Shown here in pieces: positions 36,128-47,884 of a stretch of DNA of 64,000 bases (positions are counted from its first letter, which is position 1; each line of letters begins with the position of its first letter). The stretch is from Butyriboletus loyo (Eukaryota; Basidiomycota; Agaricomycetes; Boletales; Boletaceae). The position numbers and the translations under genes were made by a program. The stretch is taken from NCBI GenBank assembly GCA_038093515.1, contig JBBPSI010000114.1, positions 18,808 through 82,807 on the forward strand. Direction: 5' to 3'. The notes under the pieces were generated by a model. That model was not told where the DNA came from. It saw nothing but the letters and a program-made list of their open reading frames with translations, and did no database searches.

Positions 36128-37485
36128 GTTGATGTGAATGAAGTGTGGGAAGACGCCTTGTGGCTGGGTGACCCTTTGACAGTGCGTACAAAAATTATAT
36201 GCCAGGCGCATTGCGACTGTGCTCGACACAATGATTAGAGTGCGTATCATCGTTAAAGCTATGACATATATTCGAACTGATAGGTACGTCAAGTCTCAAG
36301 CTGGTAATGCCCCCACTGCCAGAAGTCGCATGAATAGCAGCAAGTTGTGCTTCTCACCGGACGATAAGGTCTATCTATTAATCTTAGACACTCACCCGCG
36401 ATATCGGGGATCGAGAGAACGTCTGGACACTGCAAATGATTATCCTGCCCTTGCAACATAGTGCACATCTAATGCTGAACAGAATGAACAGGAGTCGTCG
36501 GGAGCAGAAAAAAAAAGGATGACTTCCGGAACGAGCCTACAAATCAGCCCGGTTTAAAAACAGTCACCATCCAAAGACTCTAGCAAACGCGAAAGTGTGT
36601 TCGTCACGCACTCCTCGTGGCACTACATGCTACACACAGCTTTCTTTAAGTTAAACAGCAAAAGCTTCCAGTGTGGGAGCCAGTCCACGGCAAGCGGGCC
36701 ACAAAAAGTAACGAATGCACCGTGCGCGTCAACTTTGAACCTTGAACATCATGGACGACGTGATAACAGCTTCCTGATATTCGGACGCCTTGGAGTGAGG
36801 ATGATGCCAGGCGGGTGTAAACAGCTTTCGAATGAAGGAGCAGTACCACGAGTGTGGAATACCGAGATGCGAAGGCATTATCGTCATCATCACCTTGCAG
36901 ATCATCAAGTACAACTTCCTCGTCACTTTTCTCACTCTTCTTGTTCTCCTCAATGACTTTGGGTGTCAATTAACGAACACATTTTCACTTTGAAAAGGGT
37001 TGTTTCAGGGAGGTATGTTGTTTTGCTGACTCGCTCAGTCTCATCGACTGAGTCATGGTCTTCGTTACTGGATACAGCTTTCTGCTTGCGACTTTTCTTT
37101 GGTGAAGGTTTGTCTTGGGTGGACGGGACCATGTCATTGTGGTAGATTAACTCAAGAGTCTCTTGTTGAGAACTTGGGCTGTCGTGTTGATGCCAATCAC
37201 ATGTGGTAGTATGTGCATGATGGACAACAATCCGGACTGGTTTTTCATGAGCTGGATCGATCACAACTCGGTCTCCACAACCGATGACAAGTGTGATTTT
37301 TAATGGGTGACAGACCGCACTTGACCGGACGTTTAATCACAGTCGACGCTGTTTATGTCCAAGGTGAGTATCGTACCTCATGTTAATATCCTATTGGTTC
37401 CCCCTCAGCGGTACTGCGCAGTTCTTGACAAATAATTTGGCTCCAAATGATTCTAGATCCGTCAGGTAACTGTTTCACTTCAGTA
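36128..37485 (-). other. Mostly intergenic; possible small minus-strand gene at about 36850-37330
   Basis: A minus-strand frame reads LKITLVIGCGDRVVIDPAHE and VVHHAHTTTCDWHQHDS, with a basic PSPKKSRKQKAV patch. A separate frame reads VIEENKKSEKSDEEVVLDDL followed by a DDDD run. Composition (basic then acidic) is protein-like, and the two could be exons joined near 36960-37030, but I found no certain start or family. The rest shows nothing recognisable. Confidence 0.3.
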
Positions 37486-37487
37486 TA

Positions 37488-37637
37488 CAGTCGACCTCAT
37501 ATCTCGCATAACCCATACTCCCTACCTTTTTTGATTTCCCAAACCTCATTTATTGACCTCTCCGAAAACCCATACTCCCCAACAACAGATGCCCTGCGGC
37601 CTCTCCCGAGAGGTATCTGTCAGGAGGGAGTCTACTG
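37488..37637. mobile_element. Pogo-like MITE with TA target duplication
   Basis: A 150-bp unit starts CAGTCGACCTC and ends GAGGGAGTCTACTG, whose reverse complement starts CAGTAGACTCCCTC. These are imperfect terminal inverted repeats with the CAGT ends typical of pogo/Fot1 elements. TA lies directly on both sides (37486-37487 and 37638-37639), fitting Tc1/mariner-class insertion. The interior is AT-rich without an ORF that reads as a transposase. Confidence 0.72.
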
Positions 37638-37639
37638 TA

Positions 37640-38224
37640 CTTACAATCAAGGTGTATTGACTGTCATATATCGTATTAGACTAACCGTTCCACCGGCGTG
37701 ACAGTGTATGTCTCGTGTTCCGAGAGAGCACCAACCAGAGCTCAAGCGCTCACAAATCGCGCCAAAAAACGTCATTGCTTGACCGACGGGGCCACTACGA
37801 ACCAGACTAGTGGTAGTTAGTACCATTCGCACCAGCGAAGGCTACGACAGGAGGTGCGAGCGGTCATTCTGTCACTCTCCCAGCCAGCCACGCGGGTCGC
37901 GATTTACAGTATAGGATCAAGTGACATCAAGTTCCAACGAAGCGGTTGTACTGGACAAGCACGCACCACTTGGCACGATGCGACGAACTAGACTGACAAG
38001 GTTATAGCTCGTCATCAACGTAGACGGCAACAGTATTTATTTACCAAGCTACAAGTGTATGGACACCGAATATTTAGAACGTGGTACAACGAACTGGCGC
38101 AGTACGAGGTTTGTGCTCCAAGGGATTCATTTTTTTTTGTTGAGGTTGCTGCAATGCCCTTTGGGCATCGAAAGAGATCATGACGAGTCGTAGAGTGGGT
38201 CGTAGAGAGATCGTGAAGGGGTTC
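37640..38224. other. Intergenic, nothing recognised
   Basis: It lies between the MITE and the 3' end of the first MFS gene. Short ORFs only, and no second copy of the MITE ends. Confidence 0.45.
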
Positions 38225-40029
38225 TTATCTAGAAGAGCCAGTTCCTCCATACGTGGATTGGGGGAGTTGACCCATCAACGGTGCAACAGCATCAGAGTAA
38301 GGAGCTGAATCAGAGGAGTCAGTGACATCCTGTTTCGCCCATCTACTTGCTGCGCGTAGATTTTTTCCGTAGACACATAGGATGAGGGCTGTAGGGAACC
38401 CGATACAACTGATCAAGGCCAACAATAAGCTGGCGTTACGGATGCCAAAATGAGTGTACAACGGAGTACCCAAGCTAGGGAAAACCGTGGCAACAATGTT
38501 ACGAACAGCGCAGTTGGCGGCGATTACGGAAGCTGATCGGGTCGGATAGAGGTCGATGTAGTAGTTGAGCAACGACAACTGCAGAAGAGTCATGCCCACT
38601 CCCACCGGAACACCCGACAAAATGGGAACAAACCAGTGGACGTCGGGGCGGGCAGAAAGTGCAAACCAGAACATGCCAATGGGTGTGAAGAGCGATGCTA
38701 GTGAGACACCCGGGAGACGCCCCTCTGGCGGAATCCTTCCTTTACCACCGGACTGAATAAGGATTGCGTGTTGGCGAGCTTCGTACTGGGGTTTGAGGAT
38801 ACGGAAGTAGATGAGGACACCAAGGAGATTTCCGAGCCAGGGTGCAATGAATACCAAGCCAGCCTGTTGACGAGACATGGAGTAATGCGACTTGTAGACA
38901 AGCGGGTACGCCTACACAATAAAATGTGAGATGGGAAGAAGAAGAAATAATTACTCAATAAACTCACTCCGAGAAGTAGAAACAAGAGGCCATAGACGAA
39001 TGCATGATAGAGAGTGGTCGAAATGACAATGGGTTCACGTCGAAGCATTGCTGAGCAAATTCAGCATTAGTTCATCTAATCGAAGAGAAATAGACTTGCT
39101 GATTGGTGTCCAAAGCGCATCCGTCCAGATGCCTGACGGTTGGGCGGGACTACAGCCTTTGAGAACACCAGGTCCTTGTTCTTTGGCAATTCTTCTCCGT
39201 ATCGCATTTGCTTCCGTTTCTGGAAGACAAATCACCACAGCCGTGATGATCGCAGCCCACGCAGCGATACACCCCATCAGCCAGCGCCAGGGAACAACAG
39301 CACCAAGTAGTGATGACGGCAGAGGACCAATTGTCGGTGCACCTTGGAGTACAACCGTGAAGAGGGCGACAAGTGAGCCTCGCTCGTCGGGATTGAACAT
39401 GTCCGCGAGAGATCCACCGTATATGGCGGTAACGGCAGACCCACTGAGACCCGCCAATGTACGACAACTTAACAGGGTGGGCATCGTCGGGGACAAGGCA
39501 GCAGCAAGGGAGAATACTACAACAAGTCAGTGAGCACTGACTATCAACTGCAAAAGGAAAAAGGACGCACAGACGAAGCCTACGGCTGCACCGATGTAGA
39601 TGGGGCGGCGGCCATAGAACTCACTCAAGGGGGCACCGATCAGAGGTCCAAAAATTGAACCCTGACGGGATATAGTCGGGTGGGGAAGCGCTTCAACGAC
39701 ACAAACGCTTACAAAGTTGAAGAGGCCGACGCCAAGCGTGGCAACCAAGTCTGTTGTTTGGAAGTGTTCTTGGATCTGCTGCTGCATGCCTGACTGTAAC
39801 CGGGTCACCGTCGTGAATCACAGGTCAAGTTGTGTACTCACAAAGAAGGTGCGGGTAACATCACTGAAGGGTAGACCGTGAGCGCTTGATCGACATGACC
39901 AATGAAACAGAACACCGACATGGGTGCGATCAAGTTCCATATTAAAAGCGCGACCACCCATCGTCGCCATTTGCTCCAATTCCGGGGGTCATGCTCGAAG
40001 GTCAATACGCACGACGGGACCTGGGACAT
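38225..40029 (-). CDS. MFS transporter of the DHA1 drug:proton antiporter type, copy 1
   Basis: A 12-span membrane exporter, substrate unknown. The start at 40029 reads MSQVPSCVLTFEHDPRNWSK, then WRRWVVALLIWNLIAPMSVF. DPRNW before the first span is typical of DHA1. Motif A is FGPLIGAPLSEFYGRRPIY. Downstream are TLAGLSGSAVTAIYGGSLAD, MFNPDERGSLVALFTV, QGAPTIGPL, PWRWLMG and LPETEANAIRRRIA before the central loop. The second half reads LRREPIVISTTLYHAFVYGL, YSMSRQQAGLVFIAPWLGNL, SLFTPIGMFWFALSARPD, LLNYYIDLYPTRSASVIAAN and VFPSLGTPLYTHFGI. About seven or eight exons. It is a close paralogue of the gene at 47885-49701, which points away from it. Confidence 0.88.
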
Positions 40030-41631
40030 TTATGTGGGCAAAGGCGTATCGAAGGTACTTACTGGGCAGATGTTATATACTTGCACTGGAAGCACTCTTG
40101 ACTCGGAAATTTTATGGCATTTGTAGCCGCTCTGACGTTTTACCCCCGTGAGTGTCACATGCTTTTGTGGAGAAGGATCCTGACCGAGCCAACGCCAGTG
40201 ATTAAGAATTAAACCGCTTGTGGCACTTGATGGCCGCGTGTGACGCGCGCAGTGGTATTTGATTTAGGTAAACGTAGGCACAAACTGCGGACGACTGGTT
40301 GAGTAGGGATGATTATATTTGGAAACCCCCTGTGACTCGGAGAACGCTGACAAGGGAACATATCACTTGTTTCCCAGCATCGTGTAATCTCAAAACTTGA
40401 AGTTAGTGACCACGAAGATTCGAGACAAGTCAGACGACATACCTAGCACCGCCGAAAGTGTTGAGTGACATATCGTTAGACCTCCGAGTTGTTGAAGGAC
40501 AAAAATGCCGTGGCCAGGTTATTCATTTGTTAGTCCATTTGTGCAACGTTCCTGTGGTCGCGCGACAGCCGATGTTGATGTATTGAAACTTATGTTATGT
40601 TGAACGTTGAAGAAGCAGGTTAAGCCGGGTGGAAGTAGGAAAAGTGGACGAGGATTGGAGAATTCCCCGTACCTCCACTGATAGGGTTAGGTTAGTCCTC
40701 AAACCACAGCACGTGACAACCGAATTTTCGAAATTCAATGGCGAAAGGCTCCGAAATGGCCCAGGCGTCCGCCCTGAATTTGGCAGGAGCGCTTGGCCGA
40801 GGTGGGGGAACCGAACAACCCTTATTAAAGCCCAAGCCATCTTACATGGTTCTTCAAGACGTCTTTGCTCACTCGAATCTTTCTTCACTTTCCAACATCT
40901 CACATTCCTTCGTACAAGCGGTCGTCCCTAGACGACCTGGGTAGTATCAAGTCATGCTACTTGGAAGGCTGGTACATCTAAAACGGCCGGCGGAGGAAAC
41001 CTCAAACCGGGGCATTTGCACGGTCAGAGACGCAGCAGGGGCAGGGGCTTTTAGACTAGACAGCATGTGGATAGTCTACCCCACAGAGATCGGATTTATA
41101 AAAAAAAAAGGAAGCGAGGTTTTCACAAAGGCATCTCTCATGTGCATTGCACAACAGGAATTCGGAGACTTCCGGTGCTCCGCGATTACGCCAAGATCCG
41201 AGCTCTATTTTTCGCAGGAGCTTGGATGTCATGTGTATCGCGGCGGGGATCACCGTGTCGATTGACCATCTCATATTTCGTGGCAGCGTGGTTGGGTCCC
41301 AGAGCCCATCGAATAGCCTATCGCGATGCGGACGCGACTCGACAATGATCTGTCCCAGATCAGCCGGTCACCTGCATGTCACTAGATGTCACCGTTGCCT
41401 TGCTGGGTTCCTGCATAGAGTGTTTCTAGGGTTTACCCCGATAGGACTACAGTCGGCCGTTTAATCATCATTCAATGACCACCGCGGCTGGCCGCGGGCT
41501 TCTGGAACGCCGCAAGCTAACATATCGAACGACGAGGATTCAAATACAGAGATTGGATTTGCATGGCCCTACCTGCTAAGCTCCACTTTTGGAGACTGCT
41601 TATCAACGTAGCTCTGAGGATGATCACGGGC
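40030..41631. other. Intergenic, no supported gene
   Basis: Several overlapping plus-strand ORFs of 68-105 codons occur between 40629 and 41464. None has a motif, and they overlap in different frames, so they are probably chance. No repeat other than the element that starts at 41632. Confidence 0.4.
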
Positions 41632-41729
41632 ATCAGTAAAACAATTGCTGGTCAGTGGTTTCCGACGCTAGCCGAGTGTAGCCGAGTGCTACAGATTGCT
41701 AGCGACCAATAACTGTTTCAAGGATGAGC
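41632..41729 (-). repeat. Small inverted-repeat element, copy 3 (reverse orientation)
   Basis: Read on the minus strand it begins TGAAACAGTTATTGGTCGC and ends ACCAGCAATTGTTTTACTGAT, matching copies 1 and 2. It lacks about 9 bp after GGTC, has TTAGC replaced by CTAGC twice, and carries an ACTGACC insertion before the right end. It is therefore the most diverged copy. Confidence 0.78.
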
Positions 41730-42597
41730 GTCTGGCTTGAGAGTTGGCACTTGCGTGGCTCTAGCGACGATCAACTGGCGACCGCGAGATAGGGCTAGGA
41801 TTGATATTGTACACGACCGGGACACCATGAGCATCAAAACGACCCAGGTGTAATCGAAGCAGTTCAAGAGCAACGAGTGACCAGGTCTTCTTCCATTCTA
41901 CCCAATCACATTACATGACTCTGTCCACATGTCCGAAGAATATTGAAAGACGCCGCGACCAATTGTTTACAGCCACTAGTAATACCCGCCGTTCGGAAAA
42001 CAAGGAAGGTCAAACAAGACGCGTCGTCGATAATGACTTCGACTTGACGTCGCATCTTTGATTTCTGCCATTTCCGTCACGTATCCGTATCTATGGATAC
42101 TATGACGGTGCATCCGACTCGAGTACATCACATTTCAACCTGCAGTTCCTTTGACACGAAATTCACAAGTACGGACACGAGGCACACTTTCTAGACACGT
42201 TGCCGCCGCCATCACTTTCACCTCATTTCCGACGTCCGCATTGCGTACATAACGGGTTTGGCACCCAATTGTAGACGTTCCACAGCCTGAGATTGCTTAT
42301 CGGGGTTCTGGCAGTTAAAACCCCACTCGCAGCATGGTGGACACGATTCATAAATCTCTCTTTCAGCTCTTACTAACAACTCTGGTGCTCTTCGACTTGG
42401 TGGTGCTCCTTCGTCCTCTCAGCTTTCTCCACGTATCATCGGGCGGCTGGGGTCCGTTCCATCCAGTCTAGTCTGTGCTCTTACTTGCGCCTCACACTCC
42501 TTTGGAAGCACCGCGCGCACTCCATTAAATTCAAGTCTGGTGACTTGCATCTATTTTCTCTTAACACCAGCACTCTCTCCTCTTACTAGATTCTAGA
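41730..42597. other. Upstream region of the ferric reductase
   Basis: No gene. CT-rich blocks at 42350-42590 look like a fungal promoter and leader. No GATA cluster was obvious (WGATAR sites were not counted). Confidence 0.4.
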
Positions 42598-44888
42598 ATG
42601 CACGTCGACGCTTTCAACCTCGTCTTCCACATCGACTTCCTCATCATCGCCCTCGCTACTGCGTTCGCACTTTCGACGCTCCCGCGTGCCCTTGCACGTT
42701 TTTCCTCTGCAGCAGAGTGGAGACATGGGCATATTCTCCGCTCAATCCGCCTTGGGCCCGCTCGTCTTCGTGGACTGCAAACCAAAAAAAACAACCCACG
42801 TGGCTCACAGGATCCAGGGCCGTCAAATGAAAAGGATCTGTCGCCACAAGCAGCGGGTTACCCCTCTTCCTCGGGGCACGAGCATGTCCGAGACGGCGTC
42901 ATGTCTGAGGAGTCGCACACGTATTTCTCACACACGCATCTTATCCGACACACCTCTACGCGCACTCTGGGACCAGTCTCGAAGCTTCCGCCGCACTTCC
43001 GCGCATGGTCTTCGATCCTCCCACCGGTGGGAGGCCTTTTACGACACCGGTTGAATTTTGGGTTCAGCTTGGGCCAGGCGCTCATACTGGGGGTGTACGC
43101 AGCCGTGCTCGTATATGCATCCTTCTTGGGAAGTAACCCGTTCAAAGATCCGGTGAGGACGGGTGTCGTAGCGATGTCGCAGTTCCCCTTAGTGTATGTG
43201 CTTGGGACGAAGAACAACGTTGTAGGAATGTGTGTCGGCATGGGGTATGAGAAAGTGAGTCTGGATCCGTTAGCGGAATAGTCTTTGTACATTCGTGCAA
43301 ATCCTGATGCATCTGTTTGCGGAATTTGAACAGCTCAACTATATTCACCGCTTTGCAGGATTTATGTTGGTCTTGCTCTCGAATATCCATGCGTTGGGTT
43401 ATAGTGAGTACTAAATTCATGTTTCGTCGAGTATAAAGCGAGTGCTCATGTTTCGAAAGTTTATAACTGGACTTTTGAGGGCAAGTTCGTAAAGAACATG
43501 CAAATCCCTGCAAACAGGATGGCATTTGTTGCTCTGATCGCTTTAGATGTTTTGTGCTTCTTTTCAACTTCGTTCTGGAGGCGTAAAGCCTACAACATTT
43601 TCTTTGCCACACATGTGATCTGTTTCATCGTGTTCCTTCCCATGGTAAGCTCCACTGGCTTGGGCAAGTTGCCAACACTGAACTTTGCCTCGTGGTCCAC
43701 GGGCAGGTCTATGCACATGAAAGGGTCACCTTGCATTACATTATCGCTGCTGCTACAGCATATGGTCTCGATCGCATCCTCCGCCTCCTCAAGACACGCA
43801 TTTTCCATGCCCGCATACGACCCATTCCCGACCTCTCCGTTACGCGGATCGAGATTTCTGCGCTGAACGCAGGCTGGCGAGCAGGTCAACACGTCCGGAT
43901 ACGTGTGCTATCATCTGCAATGGGTTTGATAGGCTGGGCGGAAGTGCATCCGTTCACGATAGCAAGCGTCGCCAAGACGCCGGAAGGCCTCGTGTTGATG
44001 TGCAAGAATGTGGGGGGATGGACGAGCCGGTTGTATGAGATGGCAAAAGTTGCTGGGTATGGATGTGAAGACGGCGACGCAAGTCGGACGGTTACTGTGA
44101 TGCTCGATGGACCATACGGTGTGGTTTTTCCCAACTTCCCGCTGTTGAGTCAATGTTGGACTCACTTTGGGAACTAAAAGGTGGTACGGGACACACTGTA
44201 TTTGCAAGCTTTTCGGCCGCAATGTTTGTCGTTGGAGGCAGCGGGATCACGTTTGCACTTTCTTCAATTCAGGATCTTATTCAGGCAAGTTGCGTACTTG
44301 CGTTGTATGACTAGATCTTGACAGCGAGGACCAGAGGGACCATGAAGATTCGAGCAGGGTTAAGATCATAGAACTTATTTGGAGCGTCCAGGATCCTTGT
44401 GCGTTCATATTTCTTTTTTAAAACTATACTACTTTGAGGCTGACCCTGGGGTGGATGCCACGCAGCCGCGCTCAACCCACTTATTCCGCTCTTCAGCTCG
44501 CTCATCCAGCAAAGCACGCGCACGCCGCTTCGGATTACTGTGCACTACACTCGCGCAGCGGATGTCCCACCCGAAAAGGACCTCCTGCCACCTGGATTGA
44601 CACTCACCGCGGGACGGCCCAGGATCGCCAAAGTACTGGACTCGGTAATTGCGCGAGCGGTATCGTATGGTTCAGGCGTGAAAGCACACCTGGATATCAC
44701 AGGTGTCGTGGTAGGGGTGTGTGGGCCTGTCGGGATAGGGGACGAGGTTTCGCAGGCTGTGTCTGCGGTAGATCCAGGAAGGAGATGGGCAGTCGGAGGG
44801 ATCGAAATACATGAGGAGTGCGTTCTCTCAGGCTCTTCTTTCTTGTGTTGTTTGGCTGATGATGCAACGTAGGACGTTCGGGTGGTGA
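42598..44888 (+). CDS. Ferric reductase transmembrane component (FRE family)
   Basis: A plasma-membrane flavocytochrome that passes electrons from NADPH through FAD and two hemes to extracellular Fe3+ or Cu2+. The start at 42598 reads MHVDAFNLVFHIDFLIIALA. After a long loop, spans include FSLGQALILGVYAAVLVY and VGMCVGMGYEKLNYIHRFA. Heme-ligand His pairs lie in HRFAGFMLVLLSNIHALGY and in ATHVICFIVFLPMVYAHE. The FAD motif is HPFTIAS. NADPH binding is shown by VVGGSGITFALSSIQDLI, and the end by a CGPVGIGDEV-type motif and IEIHEETFGW, then TGA at 44886-44888. The intron at 44285-44328 has a GC donor (gcaagt). About seven exons, and intact. It lies between the two paralogous MFS genes. Confidence 0.88.
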
Positions 44889-45752
44889 TATGTTCCACCT
44901 TGAGCGCGAGTAGATTCAAATGGGTCTTTAGGATGGCTTTATGATGGGGCCTGAGATGGGTCTCCTTTTCCTCTAGGTTTGGTTCTCTAATTTATTCTAT
45001 ATACCCATGAGATCGTGTTGTTTCCAGTGATACCCTTGCTCGTGTTATTTGCACAGTTTAGCATGTATACCTTGGTGTTCTATTTTTCTTCTCCATATTG
45101 TGCTACACCATATCGAATCTTGGGGAATTCGATACCCAACGATTGACGTTTTCAAGTCTAACTGTTTCCATCATCGAGCATTATTTCTGCCATTCATGCC
45201 ATCATTGATCGTATAGCACCTTTTTTTATTATAAAAAAACCCTATTTCTGTCCTGGTAGACTGTATAATAGGACATGTTATCCAGTCTATGGGCTGGGCC
45301 TTCTGGCCCCGCTGCGCCTCCGACCATGCAAATGCCCCGACATGGGGTTGCCCCCTGCCAGCCGTACTGGCCTTCTGACTTTTCCTATCCCCTGACTTAT
45401 CCCCATCCAGCTTTCAACGTTTCAACCGTTTCCCCGGTAGACGAGCCTTGATGGTTGACACGCGCCAGTGAGTCACTGCGGTCACCAGGTTCTACGTGGC
45501 ACTCTTTCGCGTGTAGTCTGGCGTGACATGCTAGCGTTACATAAATAACTGAACGTGATGGAGATACATTACCGAACGTTTCTCAAATTGAGGCTTCCAA
45601 CAAGTAGCGCTGTTGCCATCCCTGCGATTCTGACATACACGAACGCCCGTCTTCAGTATGTAAGTAATGGTTCCCATGGTACCATCCCCGAACCGGCCAG
45701 CACCGTCACTCATACACAACATTTCCACCACTTTATTATTCATGTTGGTTCG
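44889..45752. other. Intergenic, AT-rich, nothing recognised
   Basis: It holds poly-T/poly-A runs near 45220-45240. A short ORF (about 45558) runs in frame into the transposase relic but has no other support. Confidence 0.4.
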
Positions 45753-46380
45753 ATGGCGGACCGTCGAGGACAGCGAGCCCCTACCAAGGACCCAGAATAC
45801 GAGGCCCGGATAGGGTTTGCCGTAAGGGTCTTGCACAAGACCGCGGCTGCGGCTGCGAAGGCCCTGTGACGAGGTAAGCAAATTCTCCAAGGGCCAACAT
45901 TGCATCACAGGTTGCCCGCCAGAAACTCAGTGGTCGTGCAAATGCGTCTACACAAGTCCCGCCAGCACTCACGCCTTCTCAACGAGGCTCAGAAGAACGT
46001 CATAAATGAATACCTCGTCCTGAAGTTGAACATGGCTACTCCCTTGCACCCTCACGACTTACGTGCCCGTGTGTTCGAGATCACTGGAAAGTTCCCGGGA
46101 AAGAACTGGCGTCGGAAATACCTCAAACGGTGCAACAACACCTTGAAGGTATTGAAGGCACGCCACTTCGATCCGAAGCGAGCTCAGAACGACAATCGAA
46201 CGAATGTGGTTACTTTCGGCTTCAAGCACAGATTGAGAAACGGTATGATGGGATTCCTCCGGAGCATAACCGGAATGAGGATGAGAAAGCCAAATGGGTG
46301 GCGAGCAGAACGGCTCGGGAATGAAGCATATGATGACAAGGAATGTTATCGCCAGCATAGTGATAACTTGAAGTGAGTTC
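45753..46380 (+). pseudogene. Broken pogo-type transposase, N-terminal DNA-binding part
   Basis: ATG 45753 opens MADRRGQRAPTKDPEYEARI, the usual start of basidiomycete pogo/CENP-B-like transposases. After an intron-like break, KLSGRANASTQVPPALTPSQ follows in one frame and the CENP-B-type HTH continues in another (LLNEAQKNVINEYL, RARVFEITGKFPGKNWRRKY), a frameshift near 45990. Further downstream, GIPPEHNRNEDEKAKW sits in a third frame, corresponding to the region that introduces the first catalytic Asp. The DDE core is then absent. It is inactive as it stands: at least two frameshifts plus truncation. Confidence 0.75.
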
Positions 46381-47884
46381 GTCATAGTCTATTCTTGAAG
46401 TGATCAAATCCCGCGCGAGCGAATGAGCCACGGTTTAGTGGACTTTTCGGCGGTTCAAGAAAGCGCACTGCCGCCGTGGCCAATCCCTCCTCAGTAGAGC
46501 CGCCACAATCTTGAATGACCTTCTCGTTCCGAATTGACCATGCTGGATTTCCCCTCATCAGTCCCACGTCTCATACACATGTTCCCTACATGTCTCATAA
46601 CATTCCCTTGATGCCCATCACGGAAATAGTTCAAGGCAGATGCCCTTTAATTAGATACAATTCATACACCACAGCACATACCGTGTAGCTTTCTTCGCGC
46701 CAAGCAACAACGTTGTACACTATTTTTGCAGGTCGGTTGGTTGCGGTAGATTATCATCTCACGTAAACCACTATGATGCCAGCCCTTGAAGGGCCAAGCA
46801 ATCTAGAGAGGTTGCCCTCGCTTTCTTGAGGGGTCGATCGGTCAGTAGTAGTAGAGACTTGCACTAGCCGGAAGCTGCATTCGTTGCACGCCCCGACTCT
46901 GGGCACCAAGAAGCAAAACAGTTACGGCGAATATATGGCTAATCATCCATCTTATCAGAGCCACTTTCCTCCGAGGCGACCATCATATCTGATGCTTCCC
47001 TCTCGTGCCATGTCTCGTCCCGCCTGTCTATCCGTGAACCTGTTCGTTCTGTGATCAGCAGTGCAGTGCATGCGATGTGATATCCACCACGTACATCGCG
47101 CACTCGAACAACCGTCTTAACTCTCGGACTTGAACGGACTTGACAGCCCCCACTACCGTCAGGAGTTGGCGAACACACCTTGAGTGGCATCGCCGCATTG
47201 GCGGATGGTTTGCTCGAACGACGTGCCAAGACAATTGAGAACCGGGCCGGCCCATCAGCGAAACGACAGCACCACTGGAACCGAATTATTGCCGAGAACC
47301 GTGGACACTGCAGTACCAGTACTTGTGTAGAAGAATAGGCTCGCAGAGTTTAACAACAACCATGCTGAGAGGTAAGTACAAGCTCATGAGTTTACCGACT
47401 CACAGCCTGTCCACAGGGTACGCACGGCACAACTTCAGCCCTCCAGCGCCAATCAGTCATCCCCCGACAGACACTCTAAGAGAACGTTCTGTAGTCGCGG
47501 ATTTGACAGGCTTTGGGGAACGTAAATTTGGAGTCAACCTATTGTCTTCTCACCGCGACCCAAGCGAACATGCCTAAAAACTGCAGTGTGGTGACGCCGG
47601 ATCACTGCATCATTTCACTGACTGGCATCGAATCACAAAATTAGCGGTCACTCCAAGACGAAGAGCCATTTCCTTTTGTACGTCTTTGGCGGTCTTGTAC
47701 GTGAATGGAAGCGAATTTGGCGATTGGTCATTCCCCGGCCCACACACCACTGGCAGTTCCAGACCGGAGGATCAGGAAGACGATTGCAGGTCTTTCGAAA
47801 TGTCCAAGATGCGGGGTACTATAAAGGCTTCATGTTCGCCTTCTGCCCTTCCATCCTATTCCAATCCGATTCCTGGAGTACGAG
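46381..47884. other. Intergenic, no supported gene
   Basis: ORFs on both strands (for example minus 46939-47255) lack motifs. Part of the stretch beyond the transposase relic could be its decayed remainder, but I see no DDE residues. Confidence 0.4.

Noticed and set aside
40738..40944. 68-codon ATG-started ORF (MAKGSEMAQASALNLAGALG)
   Set aside because: It overlaps other ORFs of similar length in other frames and shows no motif or splice context.
46939..47255. Overlapping minus-strand ORFs with an acidic end
   Set aside because: No DDE residues or other motif; composition alone is too weak to call a transposase end.
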